Of a DNA stretch of 64,000 nt, positions 47,701-59,733 are shown in pieces. The notes beneath the pieces are model-generated. The model was not told the DNA's origin. It did no database searches and saw nothing but the letters and a program-made list of their open reading frames with translations. The position numbers were made by a program, and so were the translations under genes. The first letter of the stretch is position 1, and every line of letters starts with the position of its first letter. The DNA lies in contig NC_132915.1 in assembly GCF_047675955.1 (NCBI RefSeq), forward strand, positions 17,220,266-17,284,265, written 5' to 3'. This stretch comes from Chlorocebus sabaeus (Eukaryota > Chordata > Mammalia > Primates > Cercopithecidae).

Positions 47701-50220
47701 CTCTTCTTTTTTTCATGAGATAAGATCTGTGTTGTCAAGTGAGTAAAAAAAAATAGCAATAAGAAAATGCTGAATGATTTTCTTAAAGAATAAAACTATA
47801 TAGATCCCATTCATGATAGTAACAGACATGTGATTTCTCTACAATTTCCCATAATCACCTTCAAGAGATTCTTGACCTGGAATTATTTATTTGGATCAAT
47901 AGAGAATTAAGAAATAACCCAGACTCAAAAATATTTACATATTTAGGTTTAAAAGGTATAGAAAGAACAAAAAATTAGCTTTTATTTGAGCTCTGAAAGG
48001 AAATGGAGAGAAGCTTGGACTGAAGGTCCCAGAACACTGTTCCACCTGGTGGAAGGCTGTTAGCAGACTGTGGTGATGGTGGTGGGACTTTTAAAACAAA
48101 TGTTGCCTGAGACAATTCCAGCAGACATGCAAATCATGATCTTGATAAAGGAGGAATGATATTGTCCAAGTTAGGAGTATGCGCATGTGCCAAACAGTGA
48201 AGCTCTTTGCACATATTTTTCATCAAGAAGATATGTACTGACAAGGTAAACACACTGATTCACAGGTGTGCAAGGGCAATGTTGCTAAACTGGCCCTCTC
48301 TTTTCCTCTGACTTAAGGCCACTCGCTCACTATGAATCTCATTGCTGCCTCATAATATATTACACATAACTAAGGGTGGGAAAGTCTATTTCATGCAAAA
48401 ATAATAAATATATATGCATACAGGCATACACACACATTGCATGGCCTGACACATAGTAATTATAATAAGATATATCAGCCATGATATCTATTTTTCTATC
48501 TAGCTGATTTGCTGAGATGCATATGCATTCATATATGTGTGTGCAAGTGTATGCATTATGTGCAGCTTTCCTGTTGATACCGCCTCCCTCCTTTAGCATA
48601 ATTATAGTGGCTCAGCATCAGTGAACACTGAAACTGCCCTTATTAAACTAGCAAAAGAGACCAATCTTTTCTTAGATTAGATGGTTAGATTTAGATGGGT
48701 TTTTTCTCAGGTATTTTAGATCAGCCACAGAAAAGCCTAACAGGCAGAAAGATTTTTCATTGTTCCTATTATATGTATAATGGAATGAAATATACTTGTG
48801 GCCAATTTCAACAGGGTTTGATTGGTATTTATGTAGGAGATGCTGGCATGAAACTTTTCTGCTAACAATACACTAAGTGAGGTCTCAGCCCAACAGTTTA
48901 AAGTCCTTGAAGTCCTGTGAAAATCTGATTCCCCAGAGTAACTGCATTTATATTTATTATGGAGAAAGGACACCTCCCACTCTCAACCACACCCCCATCC
49001 CCAGCTATATTTCAAGCATCATTGAGTTTCACAGTCTGAGAATTAACCAGAAATTGAGAAAGAGTTGCTCAAATCATTTTCTCCTCTTCATATTAGCCCC
49101 AAATGTGCCCTTTTTCAATGAAGTGAGGATGAGTAAATGGTGATGAGGGCAAGAAAGATAATGATGGATATCCATACATTGCTGAAATTAGACTGCTTAA
49201 CATATCTAAGAGATATGGAGCAAAATGTATGCTTTTGTACACAGCAAGTGGTTTATTTTGAGATAAAAATTGGTCTTCTCTTTGATTATCAATGATAATT
49301 TGTGGTGAAAGGTAATGCAATTCAGTCACAGGCAAGGGAGTAAAAATTGTGTAGCTTTAGAGAGTTGATGTTTTCTCAAAATGCCCTTTCTAACACTGTT
49401 GTGTGTATCTGACAACAAATCAACATTACTGTCATGTTTACAAGGAAAAAGAATTCATGGAGAAACATGGAACTCACATCTACATGCCACATGAGTGAAG
49501 AGAACCTAGATGGGCAGATATACATATTCTTGACTTCCAAAGCCCCTCTATTTTACTGAATGCTCAAATAAATGTTTTTGTTGTTGTTACAGTTCCTACA
49601 GTCAGATTTGCCCAGTTATATGAAATCTAATGCAATCTTTCACCAACAGACTCTGCTTACTTGGCCATTAACATCTCTCCAATACACATCCACCCACCCA
49701 CACAACTGAACACACAGAAGTAATTGGAATACCCTCTGATTATTTCAGCTTCCCTGATGCCCAAGGCAGAGGACTTCAGGATTGATTCAATTATCATTAT
49801 TATTACTGGAAAGGGAGGAGCAATGAGCACGTCAACCTTGCTGCAGTTCGGCCAGGAATCACAGTTTCAATGAACATATTTCAGTCTTACAGTGTTTTTC
49901 AGATCTATGAAAATAAGGTTGCTTTGGGAAAATGTACTATGAATAGTCATATATTTTGGGATGTTGTGACTGTTTTATGTCAATTTATTATTAAACAGTA
50001 ATTCCTAGTAGGGTCATGTGATTTATAAAAACCAAAGGACCAAGCAATAATTACATATTTATTTATAACTGCATCATGTGACACCTCTTGAGAGACCGAT
50101 GTATCTGTAGGAACCGATAATACAGCTATGATGAAACAGACTAACAGAGGATGATTGGTTCAAAAAGTGATAACAGTAGAAAAGCAAGATAAAACGTGGA
50201 CCAAACTTTATATATCATGA
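47701..50220. other. Unique intergenic DNA
   Basis: About 2.5 kb. No confident repeat apart from short CA/TA-rich patches near 48405-48440 and 48520-48550. Small frames (48360-48599, 48877-49143, 49093-49335) overlap in opposing orientation and have no motif. The stretch 49600-49900 is repeat-free and could be another noncoding element. Confidence 0.45.
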
Positions 50221-50254
50221 TGCAAAAAGAGTAATTACTTTTGCACCAAATTAA
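50221..50254 (+). mobile_element. MADE1 terminal fragment
   Basis: The words tgcaaaaagagtaattactt then ttgcaccaaattaa match the right terminus of MADE1. Only one arm is present. Confidence 0.7.
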
Positions 50255-51469
50255 TAGCACAGGTACTACTCTTAGGTGCCTTAAAAATCAGAAGAAAAAA
50301 TAACCATTGGAAAAAATAAGTTAAGTGGATATGTAAGCATAGTCAACAATTCTCTCATAAGGAAAGGGAACTTTCATTTCCCTGCAGGTTTATTTATCAT
50401 TGCCTAGTTATATCCTTGGAAAGCAGATGCTGAGAAATATGAGTAGGAGAGGGAAAAAAATTATGTCAGAGGAAAAGAGAAGCTCCAAGAGTGGATGTGC
50501 TCACAGTTGATGCTAAGAGAATACCCATGTCAGCTTTCAAGTTCAGTGTGCTGGTCACGCTTGGTTTATCAAAGACGCTTTTCTCTAGGGAAGATATGTA
50601 GGTTCTTGAATTATATAGAGACGTAAGGCCCCAAACTATGTTCCTAGGTGTCTAGGCTATATTATTGGTTTCTGAACAATACTAGTATAATGCAACAATG
50701 AACCGCAATGAGTAGCAATAACCCCTAAACCTCCCATCTTACCATATTTAACTATCTTTATTTAAAATGTCAATGCCAAAGATGATGCATTAATCTTTAT
50801 CAGATGCATTAAGATGGAAATACTTTTCTTATACTTAAACTTTATTTTCCCAATTAATAGTTTTCTTAAGTAGAAAGTATAGCTTTGATTAGAGTAACCA
50901 TTTGGGTGGTCATTTAAAATAAACTAATCTTAGTGTTAACCAGTAAATGTGTTTAGAAAACTTTGTATTTTTCACCAGGAAGTTATCACTTTCACATGCT
51001 ACCACTTTTGATCAAAGCCTAAGATGTTTCTAGCTGGATATAGAAAATTAAACGTTTTTCTAATTCTTTTTCTTTTATATGTCTATAAACTGTTTGATCT
51101 ATATTGGAAACAGTAATACACAAACTTCTGACTTGCCTGAAATTCACCAGATCTTTTGCTTGTATAATGATCTGACTTCCAAGACATCTTTTATTGTAAA
51201 GATAAAACCAATAAAAATGTTTCACCTCTTGCCATTACAAGCAGGACTATCACACCTGTGTACCTACCCTGCAAGGATGGCTGTTTGTTCTCTTAACACT
51301 TTACATGATTTGTTTTATTTCATAGAACAAGATTACTAAAATCTCTAAAAAATCGGATCAGTAAATTGCTACAAACAAATGGAAAATCAGTTGATAGTAA
51401 ATAATTGGTCAATACATTCCTATCATTTGGTACAGTAACCCCACTTCTGAGAATTTTTATTCATGCACA
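50255..51469. other. Unique intergenic DNA
   Basis: Nothing recognised. Frames at 51019-51225 minus and 51079-51339 plus overlap and look like chance. Confidence 0.5.
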
Positions 51470-52930
51470 CTTCAAATACTTATCAGGTATCAAACATGTA
51501 CCAGTCACTGTGCCCTTTGCTAGGTTTAACCAAATGAAGAAAACGTCAGACAGGATTTTCACCCACATGTAGTTCATTTTGGGGTAAAAAAAAAAAATCA
51601 AATAATCATACTAACAACTAAGATAATTCCACCTATTATTGGTTCTATGAAAGTAGACGCACTGCTGCTATGAGAAAATGAAGTAAGGATTTGGCTTAGC
51701 TCAAGGTGTCAGAGGAGATATCCCTGAAAATGTAGTACTTGAATAACTGTCTGCAGGACAGTGGCAAAGTAGGTGAAATGACTGGTGAAAGACCAGCAAG
51801 TTCAAAGGTCTGGAAGGGGGAGAGGCATGCTGAGTACAAGACCCTGACAGAAGGACAGAAGGACTGGATTAGAGAGTATGAGGGAAATGGGGTATAAGAT
51901 AGGGCAAGAGAAACAGGTCCAAAGGGTTGAAAGGAGGTATTGTTAGAGCTTGATTTTAGTCTAAGAGAACTGAGAAGTCTTTGGAGGTTTCTAAGCAAGG
52001 TGGTGACATGGTAATTTCTGTGTTTGTTACAGATCACTCTGAGTTTAGTATGGAGAACAAATTGGAATAAGTCAGTAACATGTGAGACTAAAATGTGAGG
52101 GGACAAGGACCTAAAACAGGAGGTGTGCAGGGATAGAAAGGGAATCGATTTTAGAGATATTTAGGCTATAGTGTCAATAACATGGTTTCCAGGTGGGCCA
52201 TTATAGGGATAATATTATTCTAATTTTTTATCATTTAACTGGATGCATGGTAGTACCAGTTGCTGAGATACAGAATGCTTGTAAAGGCTAGAGTGTCAGT
52301 GTGTGAGTGGGTATGCAGGGGGTCACTAATACATCATTTTGGCTGGTGGAGATTGATTTACCTTTGAGTCATTGAAAAGCTGATATCAAATGAGCAGTTA
52401 CTTATTCATAAAAGAGCCCTGACCTAGAAAGAGGATGTGAGTTATCAGTATATAGGTGGTAATTGAAGGCATAAGTTTGAATGAGATTTTATGAGAAAAG
52501 ACTGCAAAATGAGAAGAGGAAAAAGCCTAAACCTGAGCTTCTACATTTAATGTTTGGTCAGAAGAAGATGAGTCTGCTCATGGGACAGAGAGATTATAGT
52601 TATAGAGGTGGGAGAAAAAGCAGAAGTGCATTTTCTGGGTGACAAAGGAAGAAAGGGGTTTGACAAATAAGGGCATGAAGCAGATAAAAAGATTTAAAGA
52701 CAAAAAGGAAAAACTCCCAGACATAGTAAAATACACATCAGTGGTAACCTCCCCAGTAGATAATTCCAGTGCAGAAGATGAGGGCAGAAGAGAGAGAGAT
52801 AGTGCCAGTCAGTAGCTGGAGATGCACTAGGGAGTCAAGTGAGAATTTTTAGTTTTTGTTTTGTATTTATTTTTAATGGAGATATTTAAGCATACTTTAA
52901 AAATCATTGGGAAGGGTAATTCAAGGGAAT
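51470..52930 (-). mobile_element. L2 LINE relic, antisense, about 1.4 kb
   Basis: Plus text is the complement of L2 from its 3' end into ORF2: gtatcaaacatgtaccagtc, gtcagaggagatatccctga, aaggtggtgacatggtaatt, gatcactctgagtttagtat, tagagatatttaggctatag, and gagttatcagtatataggtg. It is the longest L2 in the window. The minus frame 51696-52106 (136 codons) is in the coding orientation and may be an L2 ORF2 trace, but it is not intact. Confidence 0.75.
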
Positions 52931-53089
52931 TTGAACACTCAACTGAGAGCACAGGTAAGTAAGAAAAGGCAGGACGTAGAATGTGTGTCATAAGCCAGAG
53001 CCTTCAACAGGTGAGGCAGCAACTCCTCTGCTAACTAGAATGGTGAGATGGGAGACATGTTTTATTTTGGTAAATGCAGGTGCTCCTGT
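52931..53089. other. Unique DNA
   Basis: Short interval between L2 and L1; nothing recognised. Confidence 0.4.
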
Positions 53090-53465
53090 CTATGGTATCC
53101 AATTTTAAAATATATATGTGACTTAACAGTGACAATAAAATAATGTTCCCTGCAGTATTATTTATAAAAAGTAAAAACTTTGAAAGCATGCAACAATCAC
53201 AGAATGGTTCAATGTATTACACATTGTGTCAAATAGCTATATAGCTATCAACAGCCATGTTTTAAAAGTAGTATCACTAAAAATCACCAATATTTACTGA
53301 AATGAGCAATATATAAATTAGTAATATTTCAGTGTGACACTGTGCATAAGTTTCTGTATTTATAGAGACTATAGGGTTTTACATCAAACAATATTCACAA
53401 TCTAAAAACATTAGGGGAGTGGTAATTTTTCATTTTTTCCTTGTCAATTTTCAATTTTGGGGGCA
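53090..53465 (+). mobile_element. Old L1 (L1ME-type) 3' end, sense
   Basis: Order of words follows an L1ME 3' UTR: ctgcagtattatttataaaa, aatcacagaatggttcaatg, agctatcaacagccatgttt, gtgtgacactgtgcataagt. Strongly diverged. Confidence 0.55.
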
Positions 53466-53630
53466 ATTAACATTTATTTATTTATTGGATGGGGTCTTGG
53501 TCTGTCACCCAGGCTGGAGTGCAGTGGTGCAATTACAGCTCACTGTAACCTCAAACTTGTGGATTCACATGATCCTCTCACCTCAACCTCCCTAAGTGCT
53601 GGGATTACAGGCATGAGCCACCATTTTTTT
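53466..53630 (-). mobile_element. Alu fragment, antisense, internally deleted
   Basis: Antisense Alu words tctgtcacccaggctggagt and gcagtggtgcaattacagct pass, via acctcaacctccctaagtgc, into tgggattacaggcatgagcc. The middle is deleted so that about 165 bases remain. Confidence 0.88.
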
Positions 53631-53643
53631 CTTTAGAATCAAG

Positions 53644-53957
53644 AATGTACAGTTAGGTGTGGTGGTTTACACCTGTAATCTCAGCACTTTGAGGGACTGA
53701 GGCAGGAGGATCACTTGAGACCAAGAATTCAAGACCAACTTGGGCAACATAGCAAGAATACACCTTTATTTAAAAAACAAACAAACAAACAAAAAACCTA
53801 TAGTAGTGTGTGCCTATAGCCCCAGCTATGAGGGAGGCTGAGGGGGAAGGATGGCTTGAGCCTGAGAGGTCAAGGCTGCATTGAGCCATGTTCACATCAC
53901 TGCACTCCAGCCTCATTAACAGAGCAAGACCCTGTCTCTAAAGAAGAAAAAAAAAAA
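53644..53957 (+). mobile_element. AluJ, sense, beside an antisense Alu
   Basis: Sense dimeric Alu: tacacctgtaatctcagcac, ggatcacttgagaccaagaa, a CAAA-rich linker near 53770, gaggctgagggggaaggatg and gagcaagaccctgtctctaa with a short A tail. It lies about 13 bases from the antisense Alu, making an inverted Alu pair. Confidence 0.92.
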
Positions 53958-54130
53958 TAAGTCTTAAAAATGCAACTAGCTGCTGAGTCTTGAACATGAA
54001 ATAAATCGAATGTATCATTTAAGTTTAGGTAAATATTTAGAAAAGTAAAAGTTAAAAGGGGATCAGCAAATGTAATGTAATTTTTTTTTCCCAAGGAGTT
54101 GCTGTCCAGTTGATCTTTAAGATTCCTTAT
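53958..54130. other. Short unique interval
   Basis: Nothing recognised before the L1 start. Confidence 0.5.
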
Positions 54131-54639
54131 GAGGCTGGCCAACATGGCTGACTAGAAGCAGCTAGCATGTGCTCCTCTTATGGAGAGAAATAGAAAGGGC
54201 AAATAAATGCAACACCTTCAACTGAAACCTCCAGGTACATACATTGGGATTCATCAAGGAAAAACTCGATCCACGGAGAACAGAAAATGCAAGGCAGGAT
54301 GACTGTCCACCTGGGAGCAGCAACAGAGCCAGGGGAAGTGGTGAGGAGTGACCCCAGGGACCCACACTTTTATGGATCTTTGCAACTCTTGGGTCAGGAG
54401 ATCCCCTTGTGAATTTACTCCACCAGGGCCTTAAGTCAGACACACAGAGCTACGTGGAGTTTCAGCAGAACAGCCACTCAGGAACATCAAGTCTCCCTGG
54501 CAAAAGCAGCTGCAACTCTGTCAAAGCAAGAGATTAGATCCTCATACATGCCCCCCAGAAAGGGGCTGAATCCAGGGGGCTAAGCAGCAATGGTTTATAG
54601 GTCCTGCTCCCACAGCACCATACAGGATAAAATCAACTG

Positions 54640-55940
54640 GCTTGGGATACCAGCCAGCAATCAGTAGCAGCATTATTTCTCCCTGAGATGGAGCTCCCAG
54701 AGGGAAGGGTGGGTTGCCATCTTTCCTGTTTTGCAGCCCTCACCTTTGCTGTCTCCAGGCTCGGGAAGCTCATGGGAACCAAGAACTGGTCCAGAACCCG
54801 AGCATAGAGCAGCCACCTCATGGAAATTGGCCAGTCTGTTCTTTACACAGGTGTCAGTCCATACTTCTTACTGGGGGGGCTGCCTAATCTAGAACTCCAG
54901 CACAACCACCATGCCCACAGGTGACCACTTCCATCAGAGGCAGCTCACCATTTCTCCAAGGAGGGAATCCAGAGTGCATCTACAATCTTTCTGCCACTGC
55001 AGTTGCAGTGGAGTGATACCACCCTAATAGCCCTAGGGTTGGGAAAGGAACAAAGGACCTAGTCACTACACTGGCCCTTCAGCACACCGCAGTGACCATA
55101 CAGAAAGGAGTCCAACTCCTCTTCCCCTGGAACTCCCAGCTCCCACTCCTCATTAAGCAGGGTCCCTGGCTCATGACTGCAGAACAGTCATCCCCACTCA
55201 TGGCTGATTATAACCACTGGTAGTGGCCCAGAGTCTTCCTGGGGAGAGGCTCCCAAAGACAACCAACAGCCCATCTGCCATTGCCACAGGAGTGGTTCTA
55301 TCTCTGCTGCCCTCAGTCAGGGGAAGAAACAAAGAGCCTGAGGGCTACACCCAAGCTTGCAGTATGCCACAGTCACCATATGGAAAGAAGACCAGTCTCT
55401 CCCCATCATGAGCCCTCAATCCCCTGCTCTTTAGTAAGCAGAGCCCCAAGCTCATACCAGCAATGCAACTGTCCAGCCACACTGGCTGAACACTCCAAGT
55501 AACCACAACTCTGCGTTTGCTGGAAATGGAGCCCCCAGGAGCAAATGAAAGCCCTTCTGCCACCATCTTTGCAATTTTGCTACCCCTGATAGCAAAGACT
55601 AATGAAGATTAGTCCCTGGCAATGAAGATTCAAAGACTAATGAAGATTCAAAGACTCTAAGTGCCTTATCCACACTTCAAACAAGCTGGAATTGATACAA
55701 GGAGAGAATGCTAGTCTGTCTCCTACAAGTCCCATCTACCCACCTACCTCTTCACAATGCAGGTTGGATTCACAGTACAGATCCCCCATTCCAGGCTGAT
55801 TGGACTGGGCAATTGCTGACTTGTATCTCTCTGGAGTGGAGCCCACAGGGGACAAGGAAAAGACCCTTGGCCACAACCACTGCCGAGGTCTCCTCTATTG
55901 TTGCCTCCAATTTGAGGAGGGAGCATAAACCCTGATATCA
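54640..55940 (+). repeat. Diverged tandem units of about 280 bp in L1 5' UTR
   Basis: A recurring landmark of the type ggag-n-ctccca-gag appears near 54689, 54965, 55243, 55527 and 55835, spaced 276-308 bases. The 54947 and 55233 units align clearly along their length: gaacaaaggacctagtcact with gaaacaaagagcctgagggc, caccgcagtgaccatacaga with gccacagtcaccatatggaa, and attaagcagggtccctggct with tagtaagcagagccccaagc. The later units are more rearranged. Confidence 0.7.
55594..55662. repeat. Short direct repeats (aatgaagatt)
   Basis: The word aatgaagatt occurs three times, and caaagactaatgaagatt twice, inside one of the 5' UTR tandem units; a small local slippage duplication. Confidence 0.85.
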
Positions 55941-56313
55941 CCCCAGAGCTGTGGTAGGCAGCTCAGGAGGGCCTAACCACAATCTACAGCCAGCATTCAA
56001 GTGGGAGAGGACCCCACGCTTTCAGAGCATTGAGAAAGAGCACAGCTACAACTGTGAGGAAATATAGGAGGGGTACACAACAAAGCAAGGACCTACCAAC
56101 TCACCACTATGCCAAAATGCCACCTACTGCATCACATCCCAAAGCTTCCACATCAAAAATACCTCATTAATATATCCCCATGTGAAAACAAATACAAGAA
56201 GTCAGTTACTAATAAAGACCTGCACAAAGCCTCAGTCCAGCGAAAACATCCAGGAAAGAAACCTATTGACTGTACTCAATCTATACTGCAGTTAAATCTA
56301 CCCATATGCAGAG

Positions 56314-57325
56314 ATGAGAAAGGACCAATGCAAGAACTCAGGGAACTCAAATGGCCAGAGTCTCTTATGTCCTCCAAATAACTGCAGTAGTTCTCCAACA
56401 AGTGTTCTTAACCAGGTTGAGTTGACTGAAATGGCAGAAATCAAATTCAGAATATAGATAGGAACAAAGATCATAGAGATTCAGGAGAACAGCAAAACCC
56501 AATCCAGGGAAACTAAAAATCATAATAAAATAATAAAATGATACAGGAGCTGACAGACAAAATAGCCAGCTAGTGTATATATGGTTTTAGATCTGACAGA
56601 TTGAAAAAAATATACTAAAAATTTGACAATGCAGTTGGAAGTATTAACACTGGAATAGATCAAGTCAAAAACAGATTCTGGGAACTTGAAGACTGGCTCT
56701 CTGAAATAAGACAGTTAGACACAAATAAAGAAAAAAGAACGAGAAAGAACAAATGAAACCTCTAAGAAATATGGGATTATGTAAAAAGGCCAAATCTAGA
56801 AATCACTGGTATCCCTGAGAAGGATAGAGAAAGCAAACAACTTGGAAAACATATTTCAGGTTATCATCCATGAAAACTTCTCCAACCTCACTAGAGAAGC
56901 CAACAATCAAATTCAGGAAATACAGATAACCCTTGCGAGATGCTATGCAAGATTATCTCCAAGACATATAGTCATCAGATTCTCTATGGTTGAAATGAAA
57001 GAAAAAATGTTAAAGGCAGTCAGAGAGAAAGGTCAGGTCACCTACATAGAAAAGACCATCAAACTAAAAGCAGACCTCTCAGTAGAAACCCTACAAGCTA
57101 GAAAAAAATTGGGGGCCAATATTCAACATTTTTAAGAAAAGAAATTACAATCAAGTTTTTTATATTCAGCCCAACTCAACTTCATAAGCAAATGAGAATT
57201 AAGATCTTTTTCAAACAAGCAAATGCTGAGACAATTTGTAACCATGAGTCCTGCCTTACAAGAGCTCTTTACAAGCACTAAATATGAAAAGGAAAGTACA
57301 GCCAGTACAAAAACATGCTGAAGTA
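56314..57325 (+). pseudogene. L1 ORF1, broken
   Basis: Relic of the L1 RNA-binding protein (coiled coil, RRM and C-terminal domain in intact copies, about 338 residues). The likely start ATG at 56314 reads MRKDQCKNSGNSNGQSL and meets an in-frame stop near 56455. A later 97-codon frame at 56842-57135 retains the RRM/C-terminal region (for example RFSMVEMKEKMLKAVREKGQ) and then stops at 57135. The expected C-terminus is near 57320. Several frame breaks, non-functional. Confidence 0.88.
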
Positions 57326-57394
57326 CACAGACAAGTGACACTAAAAAGCAACCATGCAAACAAGTATGTAATGCCTAATAAACAGCTAACATCC

Positions 57395-59701
57395 TGGTAA
57401 CAGATCCAATCCACACATATCCCTACTAACATTGAATGTAAATGGGCTAAGTACCCCAATTGAAAGACACAGAGTGGCAAGCTGGATAAAGAACCAAAAC
57501 CCAATGCTATGCTGTCTTCAAGGGACCCATCGCACATGCAATGACACTCATAGGCTCAAAATAAAGTGATGGGGAAAACTCTACCAAACAAAGATAAAAC
57601 AGCAAAAAGCAGAGGTTGCACTCCTAATGTCAGACAAAACAGACTTTAAACCAACAAAGATTTAAAAGAAGACAAAGAAGAGCATTGCATAATGGTAAAG
57701 TGTTCAATTCAACAAGAAGACCTAATTATCATAAATATATACGCACATAACACAGGAGCACCCAGATTCATAAACTAAATTCTTAGAGAACTTCACAGAC
57801 ACTTAGACTCCCACACAATAATAGTGGGAAACTTCAACACTTCATTGACAGTATTAGATCATCTAGGCAGAGAATTAACAAAGATATACAGGACCTGAAC
57901 TCAGTACTGGATCAAATGGATCTGAAAGACATCTACAGAACTCTCCACTCCAAAATAAAAGAATATATATTCTTCTCAATGCCATATGACACATACTCTA
58001 AAATAGACCACACAATTGAACATAAAATAATCCTTAGCAACAAAGGAACTGAAATCACACCAATCACTTTCTTGAACCACAGCACAATAAAATTAGAAAT
58101 CAAGACAAAGAAAATTGCTCAAAACCATATAATTTCATGTAAATTAAATAACCTGCTCCTGAATGACTTTTGGGTAAATAATAAAATTAAGGCATAAATC
58201 AAGAAGTTTTTTGAAACTAATGAGAAGAAGATAAAAACATACCAGAATCTCTGTGACATAACTAAGGCAGTGTTAAAAAGGGAAACTTATAGCACTAAAC
58301 ACCCACAAAATATAATTAGAAAGATTTGAATTTACCAACTGAAAGAACTAGAGAACCAAGAGAAAACCAACCCTAAACTTAGCAGAAGACAAGAAGAAAA
58401 CAAAATTGGAGATGAACTGAAGGAAACTGAGACACCAAAAAAACATTCAAAAGATCAACAAATTCAGAAGATGGTCTTTTGTAAAACTTAATAACATAGA
58501 TTGACTACTAGATAGACTAATATAGAAGAAAAGCAGTGAATAAAAGAGAGCAGATTCAAAGAAAAACAATTAGAAATGATAAAGGAGATATTACTATTGA
58601 CCTCACAAAAATACAAATAGCCATCAGCAAACATTATGAACACCTCTATGCACACAAACTAGAAAATCTAGAATAAATTGATAAATTCCTGTATGTAAAC
58701 ATTCTCCCAAGACTGAATCAGGAAAAAATTAAATCCCTGAACAGACCAATAATGACATCCAAAATTGAATCTATAATATATAACCTACCAACTGAAAAAA
58801 AGCCCAGGACCAGAGGGATTCACAGCCAAATTCTCACAGATGTACAAAGAAAAGCTGGTACCTTTCCTGTCAAAACTAGTCCTGAAAAAATTAGGAGGAG
58901 GGTTTCCTCCCTAACTCATTCTATGAGGTCAGCATCATCCTGATATCAAAACCTGGCAGAGATGCAGACAAAAAAATAAAACTTCAGGCCAATGTGTTTA
59001 ATGAATATCAAGGTAAAATCCCCCAGTACAATACTGGTAAACCAAATCCAGCAGTACACCAAAAAGCTTATCCACCACAATCAAGTATGCTTTATTCCTG
59101 GTGTGCAAGATTAGCTCAATACACACAAGCAATAAACATGACTCATCATATAAACCCAGAACTAATGATGAAGGACCACATGATTATTTCAATAGATGCA
59201 GAAAAAGCTTTCAATATCATTCAACATCCATTCACATTAAAAACTCTCAATAAACTAGTTATTGAAGGAACATACCTCAAAATAATAAGAGCCATCTATG
59301 ACAAACCTACAGCCAGCATCTACTGAATGAATGAAAACTAGATGCCTTCCTCTTGAAAACTGACACAAGGCAAGGATACCCTCTCTCACCACTCCTATTC
59401 AACATAATATTAGAAGTCCTGGGCCATGTGTGGTGCCTCACACCTACAATGCCAGCACTTTGGGAGTGTGAGGTGGGCAGATCATGAGGCCAGGAGTTCA
59501 AGACCAGCCTGACCAACATGGTGAAACCCCGTCTCTACTAAAAATACAAAAATTAGCCAGGTGTGGTGGTGTGTGCCTCTAATCCCAGCTACTCAGGAGG
59601 CTGAGGCAGGATAATAGCTTCAACCCGGGAGATGGAGGTTGTAGTGAGCCAAGATCGTGCCACTGCACTCCAGCCTGGGCAATAGAGTGAGACTCCATCT
59701 C

Positions 59702-59733
<32 letters not shown>

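Larger units (their letters stand above)
54131..56313 (+). promoter_or_regulatory. L1 5' UTR (relic internal promoter)
   Basis: In active L1s the 5' UTR holds an internal RNA polymerase II promoter and an antisense promoter. Here the first 100 bases keep the family pattern, but promoter competence is unknown. Much of the interior is built of diverged tandem units. It is the most GC-rich long stretch of the window. Open frames here (for example 55223-55411, 55345-55566, 55708-55935) are chance. Confidence 0.8.

Noticed and set aside
51696..52106. 136-codon minus frame
   Set aside because: It lies within an antisense L2 relic; not an independent gene.
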